From the NCBI GenBank assembly GCA_020048055.1, contig JAIFNA010000006.1:62001-126000 (forward strand): a DNA stretch of 64,000 nucleotides, written 5' to 3'. The stretch is from Arcobacter sp. Its GTDB lineage: Bacteria > Campylobacterota > Campylobacteria > Campylobacterales > Arcobacteraceae. Numbering within the stretch: the stretch's first letter is position 1; each line of letters opens with the position of its first letter. Position numbers and translations under genes: made by a program. The notes beneath the pieces were generated by a model that worked only from the letters and a program-made list of their open reading frames with translations, made no database searches and had not been told where the DNA came from. Positions 8,596-17,888 of the stretch are shown here, piece by piece.

Positions 8596-9669
8596 TCAGT
8601 TATTGTCGTGAATTAGAAAGAAATCACCGACCACAGAGTTATCAAGGTAACCACTCTTTGATAGTTCCAAAAGGATTTTTTTTATCTCTTCATATCTATA
8701 AGCGCCCCTATATCCTCTTTTTTCATTTAATGCACAAAATATTACACTTACGGATAAAATTCTATTTTTTAAACCCAACTCACTTCCTTCGAGTCTATCT
8801 GGATAGCCAGAGCCATCAACTCTCTCAAAAACACTAGATGCTAATTTTGCAATATCATCAAAACCAAATACCATTGAAAGTATTTGTTTTGTTTTATATG
8901 GGATAGATTTTAAAACTTCATACTCAAAGATATTTAGTGGCTCTGTTTTATCTAAAATATTTTGGTTAACCATCAAGATGCCAAGATTATAAAGATAACC
9001 GCAAACAATCATCCTTGAGGTATCTTTTTCATCAAAATTGTACAACTTACAACTTTTATCTAAAAGTTCTCCAATATCAACCGCATTCTCCCTTTTTGTA
9101 TATTTATAGATTATCGATGAGATATCTTTTGCAATACAAATCAAATCTTCATAGGAGATCTCAATTGTTTCATCACTTAAAAAATCAAGAATTAAAAAAG
9201 GTAGTCGATAATCATTAAGCAAATCAAACCAAAAGCTTTCTTTTTCCATAATAAACAACAAGTTTTCTTTGATAATTTCATCAATCAAGAGCTTCTCAAC
9301 CATTTCAATAAGCTCATATTTATTTATCACAAAAAAGTTTTCAAGATCCAAATTATTTTCTATAAAATTTGAAACCTCAAGTATAGATTTAAACTTCTCT
9401 TCTTCAAAAATCAATCTATTACAAAAAGGGAAAGATGAGATATTTTTTATTGTCCCTTGATGCTTATCTAGTAAAATAAAAGATAAAACATCACTCATTT
9501 GTGAAGGTGTAAAATCATTATAAAAAGCGATATTCAAAGCAACAAAAGCAACTCTTTTTGATGAATATGATGTATTGTAAATATTTTTTGGGATCACATT
9601 ATCTAAAGGGTGACTAAGCGCCAAAAGAAAATTATTTAAATTAAATTTTAGATGTGTCAATTTATTCAT
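8596..9669 (-). CDS. degenerate HD-GYP-type domain protein
   Basis: A 357-aa cytoplasmic protein. The C-terminal half keeps the GYP signature (FERVDGSGYPDRLEG near residue 290, then NRILSVSVIFCAL). The HD pair is missing: the expected H-D-x-x-K-x-G is replaced by CGYLYNLGILMV, and the H-E before DG-x-GYP is FE. It is therefore probably not an active c-di-GMP phosphodiesterase and may be a binding or scaffold protein. The N-terminal half is a helical region I do not recognise. The start overlaps the upstream ATPase gene by 4 bp, so the two are probably coupled. Confidence 0.72.
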   Translation of the reverse strand: MNKLTHLKFNLNNFLLALSHPLDNVIPKNIYNTSYSSKRVAFVALNIAFYNDFTPSQMSDVLSFILLDKHQGTIKNISSFPFCNRLIFEEEKFKSILEVSNFIENNLDLENFFVINKYELIEMVEKLLIDEIIKENLLFIMEKESFWFDLLNDYRLPFLILDFLSDETIEISYEDLICIAKDISSIIYKYTKRENAVDIGELLDKSCKLYNFDEKDTSRMIVCGYLYNLGILMVNQNILDKTEPLNIFEYEVLKSIPYKTKQILSMVFGFDDIAKLASSVFERVDGSGYPDRLEGSELGLKNRILSVSVIFCALNEKRGYRGAYRYEEIKKILLELSKSGYLDNSVVGDFFLIHDNN

Positions 9670-10970
9670 TTATTTAAAAGCTCCAAGTATGCATTTTTTG
9701 AAACTATCATATAGTTTCGTTTAAGTGTGGTTTTGAAGTTATTTGCCATCTCTTTTAATCTATTTTGATGAAAAATAGCAACCTCTTTATCTTCCCAAAC
9801 AATCATAATAAAAATAATTTGTTTGTTATCATAAGCTATAAAATCAATTATATTTCCATTATTATCCCACCATGAACCCATTTTAATTGGAGTAAATTTT
9901 AAATAAACTTCTGGATTTTTAAAAATCAAATCTTTTATAAATGAGCAATAAACTGGTGTTAATATATTGTTAACAACAGTTTCGTCGAGTTCTTTTAATA
10001 CTGGCTGATGCTTTTTTAATTCAAGATTTCCAATATTTGGATAAATATAACAAAACCAAAATTTTAAAAAATGATCATTTATGTGATATCGTCCATATTT
10101 TGAAAATATCTGCTCTTTAGAAAGCGGTAGTTCTTTTCTAATTATCATCAAATTTAAAAGCTTCTCCATGTATCTTGAAAGATATGTTGATTTTAGTTTT
10201 AGCTTGTTTGCAATGTCTCCAAGCTTATTGCTACCTGTTGCTATGGCATAAAGAATTGATGAAAATGTACCTATGTCATTAAGGTCTTTTTTAAGATACG
10301 CCAAACCATAGTCAAAAAAAGGACCTGATGGATTTAATGCCAACTGATAAATATTTTTTATAAAATCTATTTTCGTATTGTATGAAGATAAAATATAACT
10401 TGATGCCCCAAAGATTGAGTAGATATACATCTTATCGGTATCACCTAGCATTGTTCTATTTTTTATATATTCGAAAGAGAAATCTTCCATATAAAAAATA
10501 TTTGCCAATTTATCAATCTTTTTATTATTTACTTCTTCAAAAATAACAGACGATGCGACTATCAAACAAATTGATTTTTTTGAATAACTTTTATCCCAAA
10601 ATTTTAACAATTTACTCAAACAATCTTTATCAATTTTTTGTAATTCTTGAAAGTTATCAAAAATTATAATCAACTTTTCATCAATATTTTGTTCGTCAAG
10701 CAGTGTCAAAATCTTTTCAAATTTATCATAATAAGTGCTTGAATTTTGAATTTTGAATTTTTTATTTATAACACCTACAAAAGATGGGAAAATTATTGTT
10801 TCTATTGAACTTACAGATGAAAAATATATATAATTTTTCTTAACAATAAAGTCGCGTAAAAAAGTTGTTTTGCCACTTTGTGATCTTCCAAAGATAAAAT
10901 TAATTGTTGAATTTGGTGAATGATATGCTGAATTTAGCATTTTTAAGTCGTTTTGATTGATTGGTACCAT
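9666..10970 (-). CDS. archaeal-type P-loop ATPase with DUF234-like C-terminus
   Basis: A 434-aa STAND-like ATPase of the archaeal ATPase family. Walker A is FGRSQSGKTT near residue 28-36 and Walker B is LIIIFDNFQEL near 104-113. A winged-helix segment (IANKLKLKSTYLSRYMEKLL) follows, then the typical DUF234 stretch YHINDHFLKFWFCYIYPN near 300. A degraded PD-(D/E)XK-like region (GSWWDNNGNIIDFIAYD) near residue 380 fits the DUF234 layout. Such ATPases are widespread and of uncertain role, some in defence or toxin contexts. It is translationally coupled to the degenerate HD-GYP gene. Confidence 0.8.
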   Translation of the reverse strand: MVPINQNDLKMLNSAYHSPNSTINFIFGRSQSGKTTFLRDFIVKKNYIYFSSVSSIETIIFPSFVGVINKKFKIQNSSTYYDKFEKILTLLDEQNIDEKLIIIFDNFQELQKIDKDCLSKLLKFWDKSYSKKSICLIVASSVIFEEVNNKKIDKLANIFYMEDFSFEYIKNRTMLGDTDKMYIYSIFGASSYILSSYNTKIDFIKNIYQLALNPSGPFFDYGLAYLKKDLNDIGTFSSILYAIATGSNKLGDIANKLKLKSTYLSRYMEKLLNLMIIRKELPLSKEQIFSKYGRYHINDHFLKFWFCYIYPNIGNLELKKHQPVLKELDETVVNNILTPVYCSFIKDLIFKNPEVYLKFTPIKMGSWWDNNGNIIDFIAYDNKQIIFIMIVWEDKEVAIFHQNRLKEMANNFKTTLKRNYMIVSKNAYLELLNK

Positions 10971-11099
10971 AAAAAATTATACCTAATTAATTATTTAAAA
11001 TGTGATACAATAATTTCGATTTTACAGCAAACATAAAGAATAATCTTATTTTAAAAGATTACAGTTTGTTGCATTTAACAACAAAACTAAGGGGATATT

Positions 11100-12005
11100 T
11101 TGAAAAAAGTAACTATTGCATTTTTGATTTTGACTAGCTGTTTATTTGGAACAGATTTTGGAACACTCGCCACTGCTTCGCCAACTGGAAAATATTTTAA
11201 ATTAGGACAAGATATAAGTAGTATCTTAAAAAACTACAACATCTCGCTAAAACCTATAAATACCGGGGGAAGCTATGAAAATATGGACATTCTAAATGGT
11301 AGTTTTGTTGAAAATCAAAATACATTTTTCGCAATTGTTCAAAAAGACGTAATCTCTTACTATAACTACCTTCAGTATTCAAATAAAAATGTAGGAATTT
11401 TAGACAAAATTCCAGCTATTTTATCTTTAGGCATTGAGCAAATTCATCTTATTACTTTAGATAATACAAATTATGATTATGACAAAAGAAAAACATTTAA
11501 GGTTTGGTGTGGAGATGAAAACGGTGGGGCATGTGTAACTGCTAAATATATAGAAAAAGCGTATGATTTTAATTTTGTATATGTAAATGCAAAACAAGAG
11601 AATCGTTTTGAAAGACTCAAAGATGGAACAGTCGATATTGTTATCTCTGTTATTGAATCGCCAGCAGCTGATTTTGCTGACATTAAAGGATTTAAACTTA
11701 TAGATTTACCTACAAATTTTATTATGGAAGATATGTATACCCATAGTGTAATTACAAAAAAAGACTATCCTTGGATTAGTGAAGATATACACGCTTTTGC
11801 AGTGCCGAGAGTTTTGGTCACAAATTTATCTGATGAAAAGTACAATCCAATAATTTCAAACTTAACAAAAATACTTATTCTAAATCAACCATATATGGCA
11901 AAAACATTTGGTAATTATTGGGAAAAAATAGATTTTAGCTACACAAGTTTTAAAAAAATTTCACCACCTGCAAAAGAGGTAATTTCACAAAGCATAGCAA
12001 AATAA
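11100..12005 (+). CDS. TAXI-family TRAP transporter solute-binding protein
   Basis: A 301-aa secreted protein with a signal peptide (KKVTIAFLILTSCLFG) and the TAXI/NMT1-like opening FGTLATASPTGKYFKLGQDI. Family members bind small organic acids or amino acids in the periplasm for TRAP transporters. No TRAP membrane subunits lie beside it, so it may be an orphan receptor. TTG is the start codon, supported by AAGGGG at 11089-11094. It is followed by a strong bidirectional hairpin. Confidence 0.82.
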   Translation: MKKVTIAFLILTSCLFGTDFGTLATASPTGKYFKLGQDISSILKNYNISLKPINTGGSYENMDILNGSFVENQNTFFAIVQKDVISYYNYLQYSNKNVGILDKIPAILSLGIEQIHLITLDNTNYDYDKRKTFKVWCGDENGGACVTAKYIEKAYDFNFVYVNAKQENRFERLKDGTVDIVISVIESPAADFADIKGFKLIDLPTNFIMEDMYTHSVITKKDYPWISEDIHAFAVPRVLVTNLSDEKYNPIISNLTKILILNQPYMAKTFGNYWEKIDFSYTSFKKISPPAKEVISQSIAK

Positions 12006-12007
12006 TT

Positions 12008-12026
12008 AAAAGGCATATTGCCTTTT
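12008..12026 (+). terminator. bidirectional intrinsic terminator
   Basis: AAAAGGCA / TGCCTTTT form a perfect 8-bp stem with a TAT loop, with A and T tracts on both sides. It separates two convergent genes and overlaps the stop of the minus-strand porin-like gene. Confidence 0.75.
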
Positions 12027-12987
12027 AAAAACGATAGTTTAATCCAAAAGATAGATATTCTTGGACAAAGTCAATATCTTTTTGATATATCACTTTAGAT
12101 GCTATGTCGGTTGCTGGGTACTTAATTCCACTGTGATAATTTGAGAGATCGGTTTTTTTGTAGTAACTAGTTACAAATATAGAAAAATCTCTCCAATATG
12201 CTTCTGCGGTTAGTTTATAACCATATCCGAATCCCTTGAATTTACCATTAACGGGAGTTAGTTTGCTTTCTGTGCCGTCACTCTGTTTTGTAAATATTGA
12301 AATAACTGTGCCATTTGTATCATCAATGTATGTAGCACTTCCATTCTTATAACTATGTTGCTCATAAGATGCTATTGCCAAACCATAAAATCTAAACCAT
12401 GAAGAGAAATTTTGAGAAACTGCCACACCATAAAAATAATTTTCACCATTAAGTGCATTTTCCTTTACGTGATTGTATAGATTTTCACTAGATAGAATTA
12501 CTTTTTCTCTGTCAAGCTTTCTATAAACTAGTTGTGTCTTATTGACATCTTTTTCTGGACTAAAAGTCTCTATTTTAGTTGAAAGAGTATCTGATTTCTC
12601 GATTGTCAAAATATCATAAATTGTATATTTTTTAATATCTTGATTATAAACTCTGTCTCCATAATTCATATTTATTTTGCCGACCTCATAGCCAACAAAT
12701 TTTGTTTTTGAAGAACCAATGTATAGCTCTTTCTCTTCAAATTTATCTGGTGAACTAATATTGTTGATAGAGTAGTTTAACCCTATAATATCATTAAAAT
12801 TACCACTAATTTTGGCTTGAGTAAAATTGTACTGTTTCTCTAATTTTTCTGTATTTGTTGCATTAATATCCTTGAATAAATACTCATCAAAATGGTAATT
12901 TGATCTGCTTTCAAGTGTTATGTCCAAATAGTCCCCATACAAAAATGTAGATAAAAATATACCTACGCTAAGTAATATCTTTTTCAT
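12025..12987 (-). CDS. predicted outer-membrane beta-barrel protein
   Basis: A 320-aa protein with a signal peptide (KKILLSVGIFLSTFLYGDY). Amphipathic alternating strands run throughout, and the C-terminus ends SFGLNYRF. A terminal Phe after alternating hydrophobic residues is the BAM recognition signature. It is rich in Tyr, Ser and Asn and has no transmembrane helices after the signal. No family is recognised, so porin is only a guess. It is convergent with the TAXI gene and divergent from the M23 peptidase. Confidence 0.7.
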   Translation of the reverse strand: MKKILLSVGIFLSTFLYGDYLDITLESRSNYHFDEYLFKDINATNTEKLEKQYNFTQAKISGNFNDIIGLNYSINNISSPDKFEEKELYIGSSKTKFVGYEVGKINMNYGDRVYNQDIKKYTIYDILTIEKSDTLSTKIETFSPEKDVNKTQLVYRKLDREKVILSSENLYNHVKENALNGENYFYGVAVSQNFSSWFRFYGLAIASYEQHSYKNGSATYIDDTNGTVISIFTKQSDGTESKLTPVNGKFKGFGYGYKLTAEAYWRDFSIFVTSYYKKTDLSNYHSGIKYPATDIASKVIYQKDIDFVQEYLSFGLNYRF

Positions 12988-13063
12988 TTAAAGTCCTTTT
13001 GTTCTCGATTTTTAGTTTTGTGTTGATATGATAATATCAAATTAATCCCAAAAGGTGGCAATT

Positions 13064-13864
13064 TTGTTAAAGATTTTACTTCTTATATTTTTATACTTAT
13101 TTTCATTTGCCAAAGAGGGAGTGCAAACCTATGGTGAAGAGAAAAATGGTGAATTACAGATATATATGATAAATAATAATCCATACGATATCACCTTTAA
13201 ATACCTTGCAACATACGATAAACTTGTACCTGTTCAGTCTCTCCCAATTACTGATAGCATCAAAAGTAAAGGTACAAAACTGATTGCCAAATATATGATT
13301 TTTGATGAGCAATACATGCTAACAAATAATTACTCTTGGGTACTTGGTAATAAATACGCGATTCATGATGATAAGTATCTGTATAAACTTCCATACAAAG
13401 ATGGTGCTACTTATCAAGTAACACAAGGCTTTAATGGTTCTTTTAGTCACAATGGAGACTCACAATATGCGGTAGATTTTGGTATGGAAGAGGGTGCGGA
13501 AATTCACGCCAGTAGAGGCGGTGTTGTGGTTGATATTAAAAATAATGGTTTTAGAAATGGTGCAAATAAAATATTTGCTACTGATGCCAATCATATAACA
13601 ATTAAGCATGATGATGGAACATACGGAAAATATGTACATCTTAAGTTTGGTGGGGTGATGGTAAAAGTTGGAGATGCTGTTAAGCGTGGAGATTTTTTAG
13701 GTTACAGTGGAAATACTGGTTGGACAAATGGACCACATTTACATTTTGTTGTTTTTACGGGGAAAGATCACGCCAGTAGAAAATCGATACCTATTAAATT
13801 TATTTCAAGTGATGGAATTGTAGATGAACCAATTCGTGGAGTAAAATACACATCTGTTGAATAA
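13064..13864 (+). CDS. M23-family metallopeptidase (LytM-type)
   Basis: About 266 residues. An N-terminal signal peptide (LKILLLIFLYLFSFA) is followed by a beta-rich domain and a C-terminal peptidase M23/LytM domain. The zinc ligands are in FSHNGDSQYAVDFG (H and D near residues 136-145) and GPHLHFVVF near 226. It probably cleaves peptidoglycan cross-links or activates other hydrolases in the periplasm. The frame can start at GTG 13055, but AGGTGG at 13053-13058 is properly spaced for TTG 13064, which I chose. Confidence 0.88.
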   Translation: MLKILLLIFLYLFSFAKEGVQTYGEEKNGELQIYMINNNPYDITFKYLATYDKLVPVQSLPITDSIKSKGTKLIAKYMIFDEQYMLTNNYSWVLGNKYAIHDDKYLYKLPYKDGATYQVTQGFNGSFSHNGDSQYAVDFGMEEGAEIHASRGGVVVDIKNNGFRNGANKIFATDANHITIKHDDGTYGKYVHLKFGGVMVKVGDAVKRGDFLGYSGNTGWTNGPHLHFVVFTGKDHASRKSIPIKFISSDGIVDEPIRGVKYTSVE

Positions 13865-13869
13865 TTATC

Positions 13870-14265
13870 CTAGACTAGCTTGACAAATTTCATAATCTCT
13901 CCCCAATCTTTGGAAAAATTTTTTCTAACATAACTAATTTTGTGTGGAATATGACAATTGGTGCAATCTTGGTGAACAAAGCCATCATCTGTTTTAAATT
14001 CTCCACCAAATCTGCTATTTATAGCACAACTACTTTTAATTGCACTAAGTCTAAAAAGTGGGCAAGCACAAAGGTAACAATTTAGTTTTTCAACATCATG
14101 GCACTTTTTATTTTCTTTATACAGTGGGCAAAAATCTATTTCATTTTTTACCATATTATTAAAATCAAAATATTCAATAATTTCATTGTCACTTAAAAAA
14201 TGAAGTTTTTCGATTATTTTTTTATGTTTTAGTTGATGCTGATCAATCCAATATTCGTATGTCAT
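13870..14265 (-). CDS. conserved Cys-rich protein of unknown function
   Basis: A 131-aa soluble protein with nine cysteines in clustered pairs: FCPLYKENKKCHDVEKLNCY, LCACPLFRLSAIKSSCAIN and HQDCTNCHIPH. The regular pattern suggests zinc or Fe-S binding. QDCTNCHIPH contains C-x-x-C-H, the haem c attachment motif, but there is no signal peptide, so cytochrome c is unlikely. I do not recognise the function. It is convergent with the M23 gene, with a 5-bp gap. Confidence 0.65.
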   Translation of the reverse strand: MTYEYWIDQHQLKHKKIIEKLHFLSDNEIIEYFDFNNMVKNEIDFCPLYKENKKCHDVEKLNCYLCACPLFRLSAIKSSCAINSRFGGEFKTDDGFVHQDCTNCHIPHKISYVRKNFSKDWGEIMKFVKLV

Positions 14266-14348
14266 AAGAGACTATACTAAAATATTTTTAATAAGCACTA
14301 AATGAGTAATAGTATAAAATCCAAAATATTTATAAAACAAGGTTTCAA

Positions 14349-15176
14349 ATGATAAAAAAATGTTTATTTCCAGCTGCAGGCTATGGCACAAGGTTTTTAC
14401 CAGCAACAAAAGCTATTCCAAAAGAGATGTTGCCAGTCCTTACAAAACCACTTTTACAATATGGTGTTGAAGAAGCAATAGAAGCTGGTTGTGACACGAT
14501 GGCTATCGTAACAGGTCGAGGAAAAAGAGCAATCGAAGATCATTTTGATGTAAGTTATGAGCTAGAACATCAAATAAAAGGGACATCAAAAGAGCATTAT
14601 CTAAATGAGATAAGAAGCGTAATGGATAAGTGTACATTTAGCTATACAAGGCAAATAGAAATGAAAGGACTAGGGCATGCAATACTTACTGGTGAAACCT
14701 TAATTGGACATGAAAATAACTTTGCTGTTATCCTTGCAGATGATTTATGTGATAATCAAAAAGGTAAAACCGTACTAAATCAAATGGCTGAAATAAGTAA
14801 AAGATACCCAAATTGTTGCATTGTAGCTATCGAGGAGATTCCAAAAGAGGACACAAATAAATATGGAATTGTTGCTGGCAAGCTTATTGAAGAAAATCTA
14901 TACAAAATTGATACTATGGTTGAAAAGCCTTCTCCAAAAGATGCTCCAACAAACTTAGCCATTATAGGTAGATACATTTTGATTCCAGAAATTTTTGATA
15001 TTTTAAAAGATACCACTCCAGGAATTGGTGGAGAGATACAAATAACTGATGCATTACTAACATTAGCAAAAAAGGGAAAAGTATTAGCCTACAAATTTAG
15101 TGGTATTAGATTTGACTGTGGGAGTGTAGATGGGTTTGTTGAGGCTACAAATTATTTTTACAACAAACAAAAGTAA
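14349..15176 (+). CDS. galU: UTP-glucose-1-phosphate uridylyltransferase
   Basis: A 275-aa nucleotidyltransferase making UDP-glucose from UTP and glucose-1-phosphate for surface polysaccharides. The N-terminal KKCLFPAAGYGTRFLPATKA carries the G-x-G-x-R nucleotide loop and PKEML follows. FAVILADDLCD near residue 130 holds the metal-binding Asp. MVEKPSPKDAPTNLAIIGRY near 195 is also characteristic. The length is standard. AAGG lies upstream of the ATG. It abuts, tail to tail, the response regulator gene. Confidence 0.95.
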   Translation: MIKKCLFPAAGYGTRFLPATKAIPKEMLPVLTKPLLQYGVEEAIEAGCDTMAIVTGRGKRAIEDHFDVSYELEHQIKGTSKEHYLNEIRSVMDKCTFSYTRQIEMKGLGHAILTGETLIGHENNFAVILADDLCDNQKGKTVLNQMAEISKRYPNCCIVAIEEIPKEDTNKYGIVAGKLIEENLYKIDTMVEKPSPKDAPTNLAIIGRYILIPEIFDILKDTTPGIGGEIQITDALLTLAKKGKVLAYKFSGIRFDCGSVDGFVEATNYFYNKQK

Positions 15177-15827
15177 CTAATTCAATGTTGAAATTATGTA
15201 CCCCGTTGAATTGTGATTTTCAATAATATTGCAAGATATTTTTTTTCTAAGTTTTGCCACCAATTGTCTTACATGCCCATTTTTAAAAGTTTCACCCCAA
15301 ACATGATTTTCAATCTGCTCATTTGATACAGTATTATTTGCATTTTTAATAAGCATTTCTAAAAGCCTTAACTCTTTAGCCGTCAATCTGATTTCTTGTT
15401 CTTTATATATAAAAACTTTTTTTTCTGTATTATAAGCAGAATCTGGACAATGTTTAAACCTAATAATTCCAACTGGCAACTTTAATGTATGTTTGATTTT
15501 TGCAATAATTTCTCGTATATCAAAAGGTTTTTTAATATAATCAGCGCAACCAATATCATAAGCTTTAAGTATTGTCTTAATATCCAAATCCGCACTCATA
15601 ATAAATATATTTGCTTCACTATCAACTTTTTTAATTTGCTTAACTAGTTCTATACCATTTACATGTGGTAAATTTATATCAATCATAAATAAATCGTAAG
15701 AATTATTTATATTTTCAAAAGCTACTTTCCCATCACTAAAAGTTGTAACTTGGTAACCGATACTTGAAAAAGTTGTTGCTATTGCTTCATTTAATAATGT
15801 GTCATCTTCTACTAAAAATATTTTCAT
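15177..15827 (-). CDS. OmpR-family response regulator (orphan)
   Basis: A 216-aa two-domain regulator. The receiver domain has the acidic pocket at VEDD (residues 6-9), the phospho-acceptor Asp in DLFMIDINLPHVNG near residue 51-55, and the switch Lys in YIKKPFD near residue 101. A C-terminal winged helix contains RLTAKELRLLEMLI and VRQLVAKLRKKI. No histidine kinase is adjacent, so it is an orphan here. It sits between galU and ruvC, next to the origin. Its target genes cannot be told from the sequence. Confidence 0.9.
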   Translation of the reverse strand: MKIFLVEDDTLLNEAIATTFSSIGYQVTTFSDGKVAFENINNSYDLFMIDINLPHVNGIELVKQIKKVDSEANIFIMSADLDIKTILKAYDIGCADYIKKPFDIREIIAKIKHTLKLPVGIIRFKHCPDSAYNTEKKVFIYKEQEIRLTAKELRLLEMLIKNANNTVSNEQIENHVWGETFKNGHVRQLVAKLRKKISCNIIENHNSTGYIISTLN

Positions 15828-15937
15828 AAAAAATTATATCAATAAAATGTAATTTTCTTGTAGCTTTCTTGTAATATTTTTTTTAAAGTTTATTTTTTTT
15901 CCAAAATTCACTATTTTTTAATATATTGTTAATAAAT

Positions 15938-16405
15938 TTACTTGATTCTTTGACAGTGAGTAAGTCCTACTGCTATTGCATCTGTAACATCGAAAGGCTT
16001 AATCTCTTGTTTTAAATTTAATAATCTTTTAACCATAAATGAAACTTGCTCTTTTGTAGCTTTTCCATTTCCTGTCACTGCTTGTTTGACTTGCAAAGGT
16101 GTATATTCTGAAAAATTTCCGAAATCTTGCAAAAGTTTTAGTGTTATGGCGCCTCTAAATTGTGCTAATTTAATTACTGTTTTTGGATTAAATGCATAAA
16201 ACATATCTTCCATTGCAACTTCACTAATAACATGATTTTTCATAACCACATCAAGACCTTCTATAAATTCAACTATTTGTTCTTGTAAAATTCTAGATTT
16301 CATTTTAATAAGACCAGCTTCAACTAATTTTGGTTTTTTATTTACAACCTCCAAAATACAATATCCACAATTTATAGTGCCAGGATCAATGCTTAATACT
16401 TTCAT
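15938..16405 (-). CDS. ruvC: Holliday junction resolvase RuvC
   Basis: About 155 residues. The opening [18 protein letters not shown] carries the first catalytic Asp. [19 protein letters not shown] near residue 67 holds the second acidic residue, and [12 protein letters not shown] near the end holds the last acidic pair. RuvC resolves Holliday junctions with RuvAB. The open frame extends 13 codons further upstream, but family alignment puts the start at 16405. A TATAAT on the minus strand lies only a few bases ahead of this start, so the message may have almost no leader. It is divergent from dnaA across oriC1. Confidence 0.92.
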   Translation of the reverse strand: MKVLSIDPGTINCGYCILEVVNKKPKLVEAGLIKMKSRILQEQIVEFIEGLDVVMKNHVISEVAMEDMFYAFNPKTVIKLAQFRGAITLKLLQDFGNFSEYTPLQVKQAVTGNGKATKEQVSFMVKRLLNLKQEIKPFDVTDAIAVGLTHCQRIK

Positions 16406-16453
16406 AAAAATCATTATAACAAAAAGAGTGAATAAAATTGCCATTTTAAAACT

Positions 16454-16493
16454 CTTTTCACCAATTCACAAATAGTTATTCACATATTTCACC
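16454..16493. other. oriC1: DnaA-box cluster upstream of dnaA
   Basis: Four TTCAC-core sequences lie in 40 bp: CTTTTCACC (16454-16462), CAATTCACA (16462-16470), TTATTCACA (16476-16484) and ATTTCACC (to 16493), all in one orientation. Campylobacterota DnaA boxes share a TTCAC core, and bipartite origins flanking dnaA are documented in this phylum. With the second cluster after dnaA this fits a bipartite oriC. The boundary of the unwinding element is not assigned. Confidence 0.75.
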
Positions 16494-16515
16494 AATAATT
16501 TAAATTATTTTAAGA

Positions 16516-16521
16516 TATAAT
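16516..16521 (+). promoter_or_regulatory. -10 element of the dnaA promoter
   Basis: A perfect TATAAT lies 30 bp upstream of the dnaA TTG start, just after the DnaA-box cluster. No clear -35 is seen, as is usual in this phylum. The nearby boxes suggest DnaA autoregulation. Confidence 0.45.
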
Positions 16522-16551
16522 AAAAAACATTTTAAAAGAGGATTTAGTAAC

Positions 16552-17871
16552 TTGTTAAAAATAAATATAAATATTATCGAAGAGTTAAAAAAAGAAGTTT
16601 CAACTTCAGATTATACAAAATTTATAAAACAACTTATTTTTAAAAAATCTATCTCTAGCGACGAATTACTTATATTTGAAGCACCAAATAGATTTATAGC
16701 AACATACATCAAAACAAAATTTACTAACATTATTCAAGATATATACTTCAACCAAACATCAGTAAGACCATCTATTGAGATACTGATTATTGGAGAAAGA
16801 AGAAGATCAAAAAAAGATATTATAAGTGAACAATCAGCAACAAATACACCTGAAAATACTATTTTAAATCAATCATATACATTTGAATCATTTGTCGTTG
16901 GAAGCTCAAATCAAATGGCTTACAATGCAAGTAAAGCAGTAGCTGGCAATTTAGGGAAACAATACAATCCACTATTTATTTATGGGGGGACAGGATTAGG
17001 TAAAACACATTTACTTCAAGCAATAGGAAATCATGCAATCGAAAATAACAAAGTTGTAATTTATGTAACTATTGAACAATTTATGAATGACTTTACTTTT
17101 AGTTTAAAAAACAAAAATATGGAGCACTTTAGAAATAAATATAGAAAATGTGACTTACTTTTAATAGATGATATTCAATTTTTAAGCGGAAAAGAGGAAA
17201 CACAAAAAGAGTTTTTCCATACTTTCAATGAGCTTCATACAGCAAATAAACAAATTATTCTCACTTCAGACAAACTTCCATCACAAATAGCAGGACTTGA
17301 AGAAAGACTGAAAAGTAGATTCGAATGGGGTTTAACTACAGATATACAACTTCCTGAACTTGAAACAAAAATAGCTATTGTTGAAAAGAAAAGTGAACTT
17401 AATGGAATTCATCTTTCAAAAGAAATTATAAATTACATAGCAACATCACTTGATAGTTCAATCAGAGAAATCGAAGGATTACTAATAAAGATAAATGCTA
17501 GTGCAGATTTACTTGGACAAAAAATTGATATGGATTTAGTAAGAAATTTACTTAAAGATCAAGTTAAAGAGAAAAAAAATAATATTAAATTGCCAAATAT
17601 CATAGAAGTGATTTCAGCAGAACTAAATATAAAACCAAGTGATTTAAAATCATCTAAAAGAACTGCAAATATAGTAAATGCAAGGAGAATTGTAATTTAT
17701 CTAGCAAGAGAATTAACCCATAACTCTATGCCAGATATTGCAAAATTTTTGGGTATGAAAGATCATTCAAGCGTTTCAAAAAACATATCTAAAGCAAATG
17801 AATTACTTGAAACTGATGAAAACTTTAGATTAAATCTTGAAAATCTAAAAAATAAAATAATTACAAAATAA
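16552..17871 (+). CDS. dnaA: chromosomal replication initiator DnaA
   Basis: A 439-aa initiator ATPase. Domain I is N-terminal. The AAA+ domain opens with the family motif YTFESFVVGSSNQMAYNA near residue 105, with Walker A GGTGLGKTH near 145 and Walker B LLLIDDIQFL near 205. The C-terminal helix-turn-helix carries the DnaA signature DHSSVSKNISKA near residue 403. It binds the flanking TTCAC boxes and unwinds oriC. TTG start with AAAGAGGA upstream. Two ruvC-dnaA and dnaA-dnaN gaps carry the origin parts. Confidence 0.98.
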   Translation: MLKININIIEELKKEVSTSDYTKFIKQLIFKKSISSDELLIFEAPNRFIATYIKTKFTNIIQDIYFNQTSVRPSIEILIIGERRRSKKDIISEQSATNTPENTILNQSYTFESFVVGSSNQMAYNASKAVAGNLGKQYNPLFIYGGTGLGKTHLLQAIGNHAIENNKVVIYVTIEQFMNDFTFSLKNKNMEHFRNKYRKCDLLLIDDIQFLSGKEETQKEFFHTFNELHTANKQIILTSDKLPSQIAGLEERLKSRFEWGLTTDIQLPELETKIAIVEKKSELNGIHLSKEIINYIATSLDSSIREIEGLLIKINASADLLGQKIDMDLVRNLLKDQVKEKKNNIKLPNIIEVISAELNIKPSDLKSSKRTANIVNARRIVIYLARELTHNSMPDIAKFLGMKDHSSVSKNISKANELLETDENFRLNLENLKNKIITK

Positions 17872-17888
17872 TGGAGTTAGTTAAATTA

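Noticed and set aside
13948-13980. Cytochrome c haem site in the Cys-rich protein
   Set aside because: C-x-x-C-H is present, but there is no signal peptide or transmembrane anchor, so periplasmic haem attachment is unlikely.
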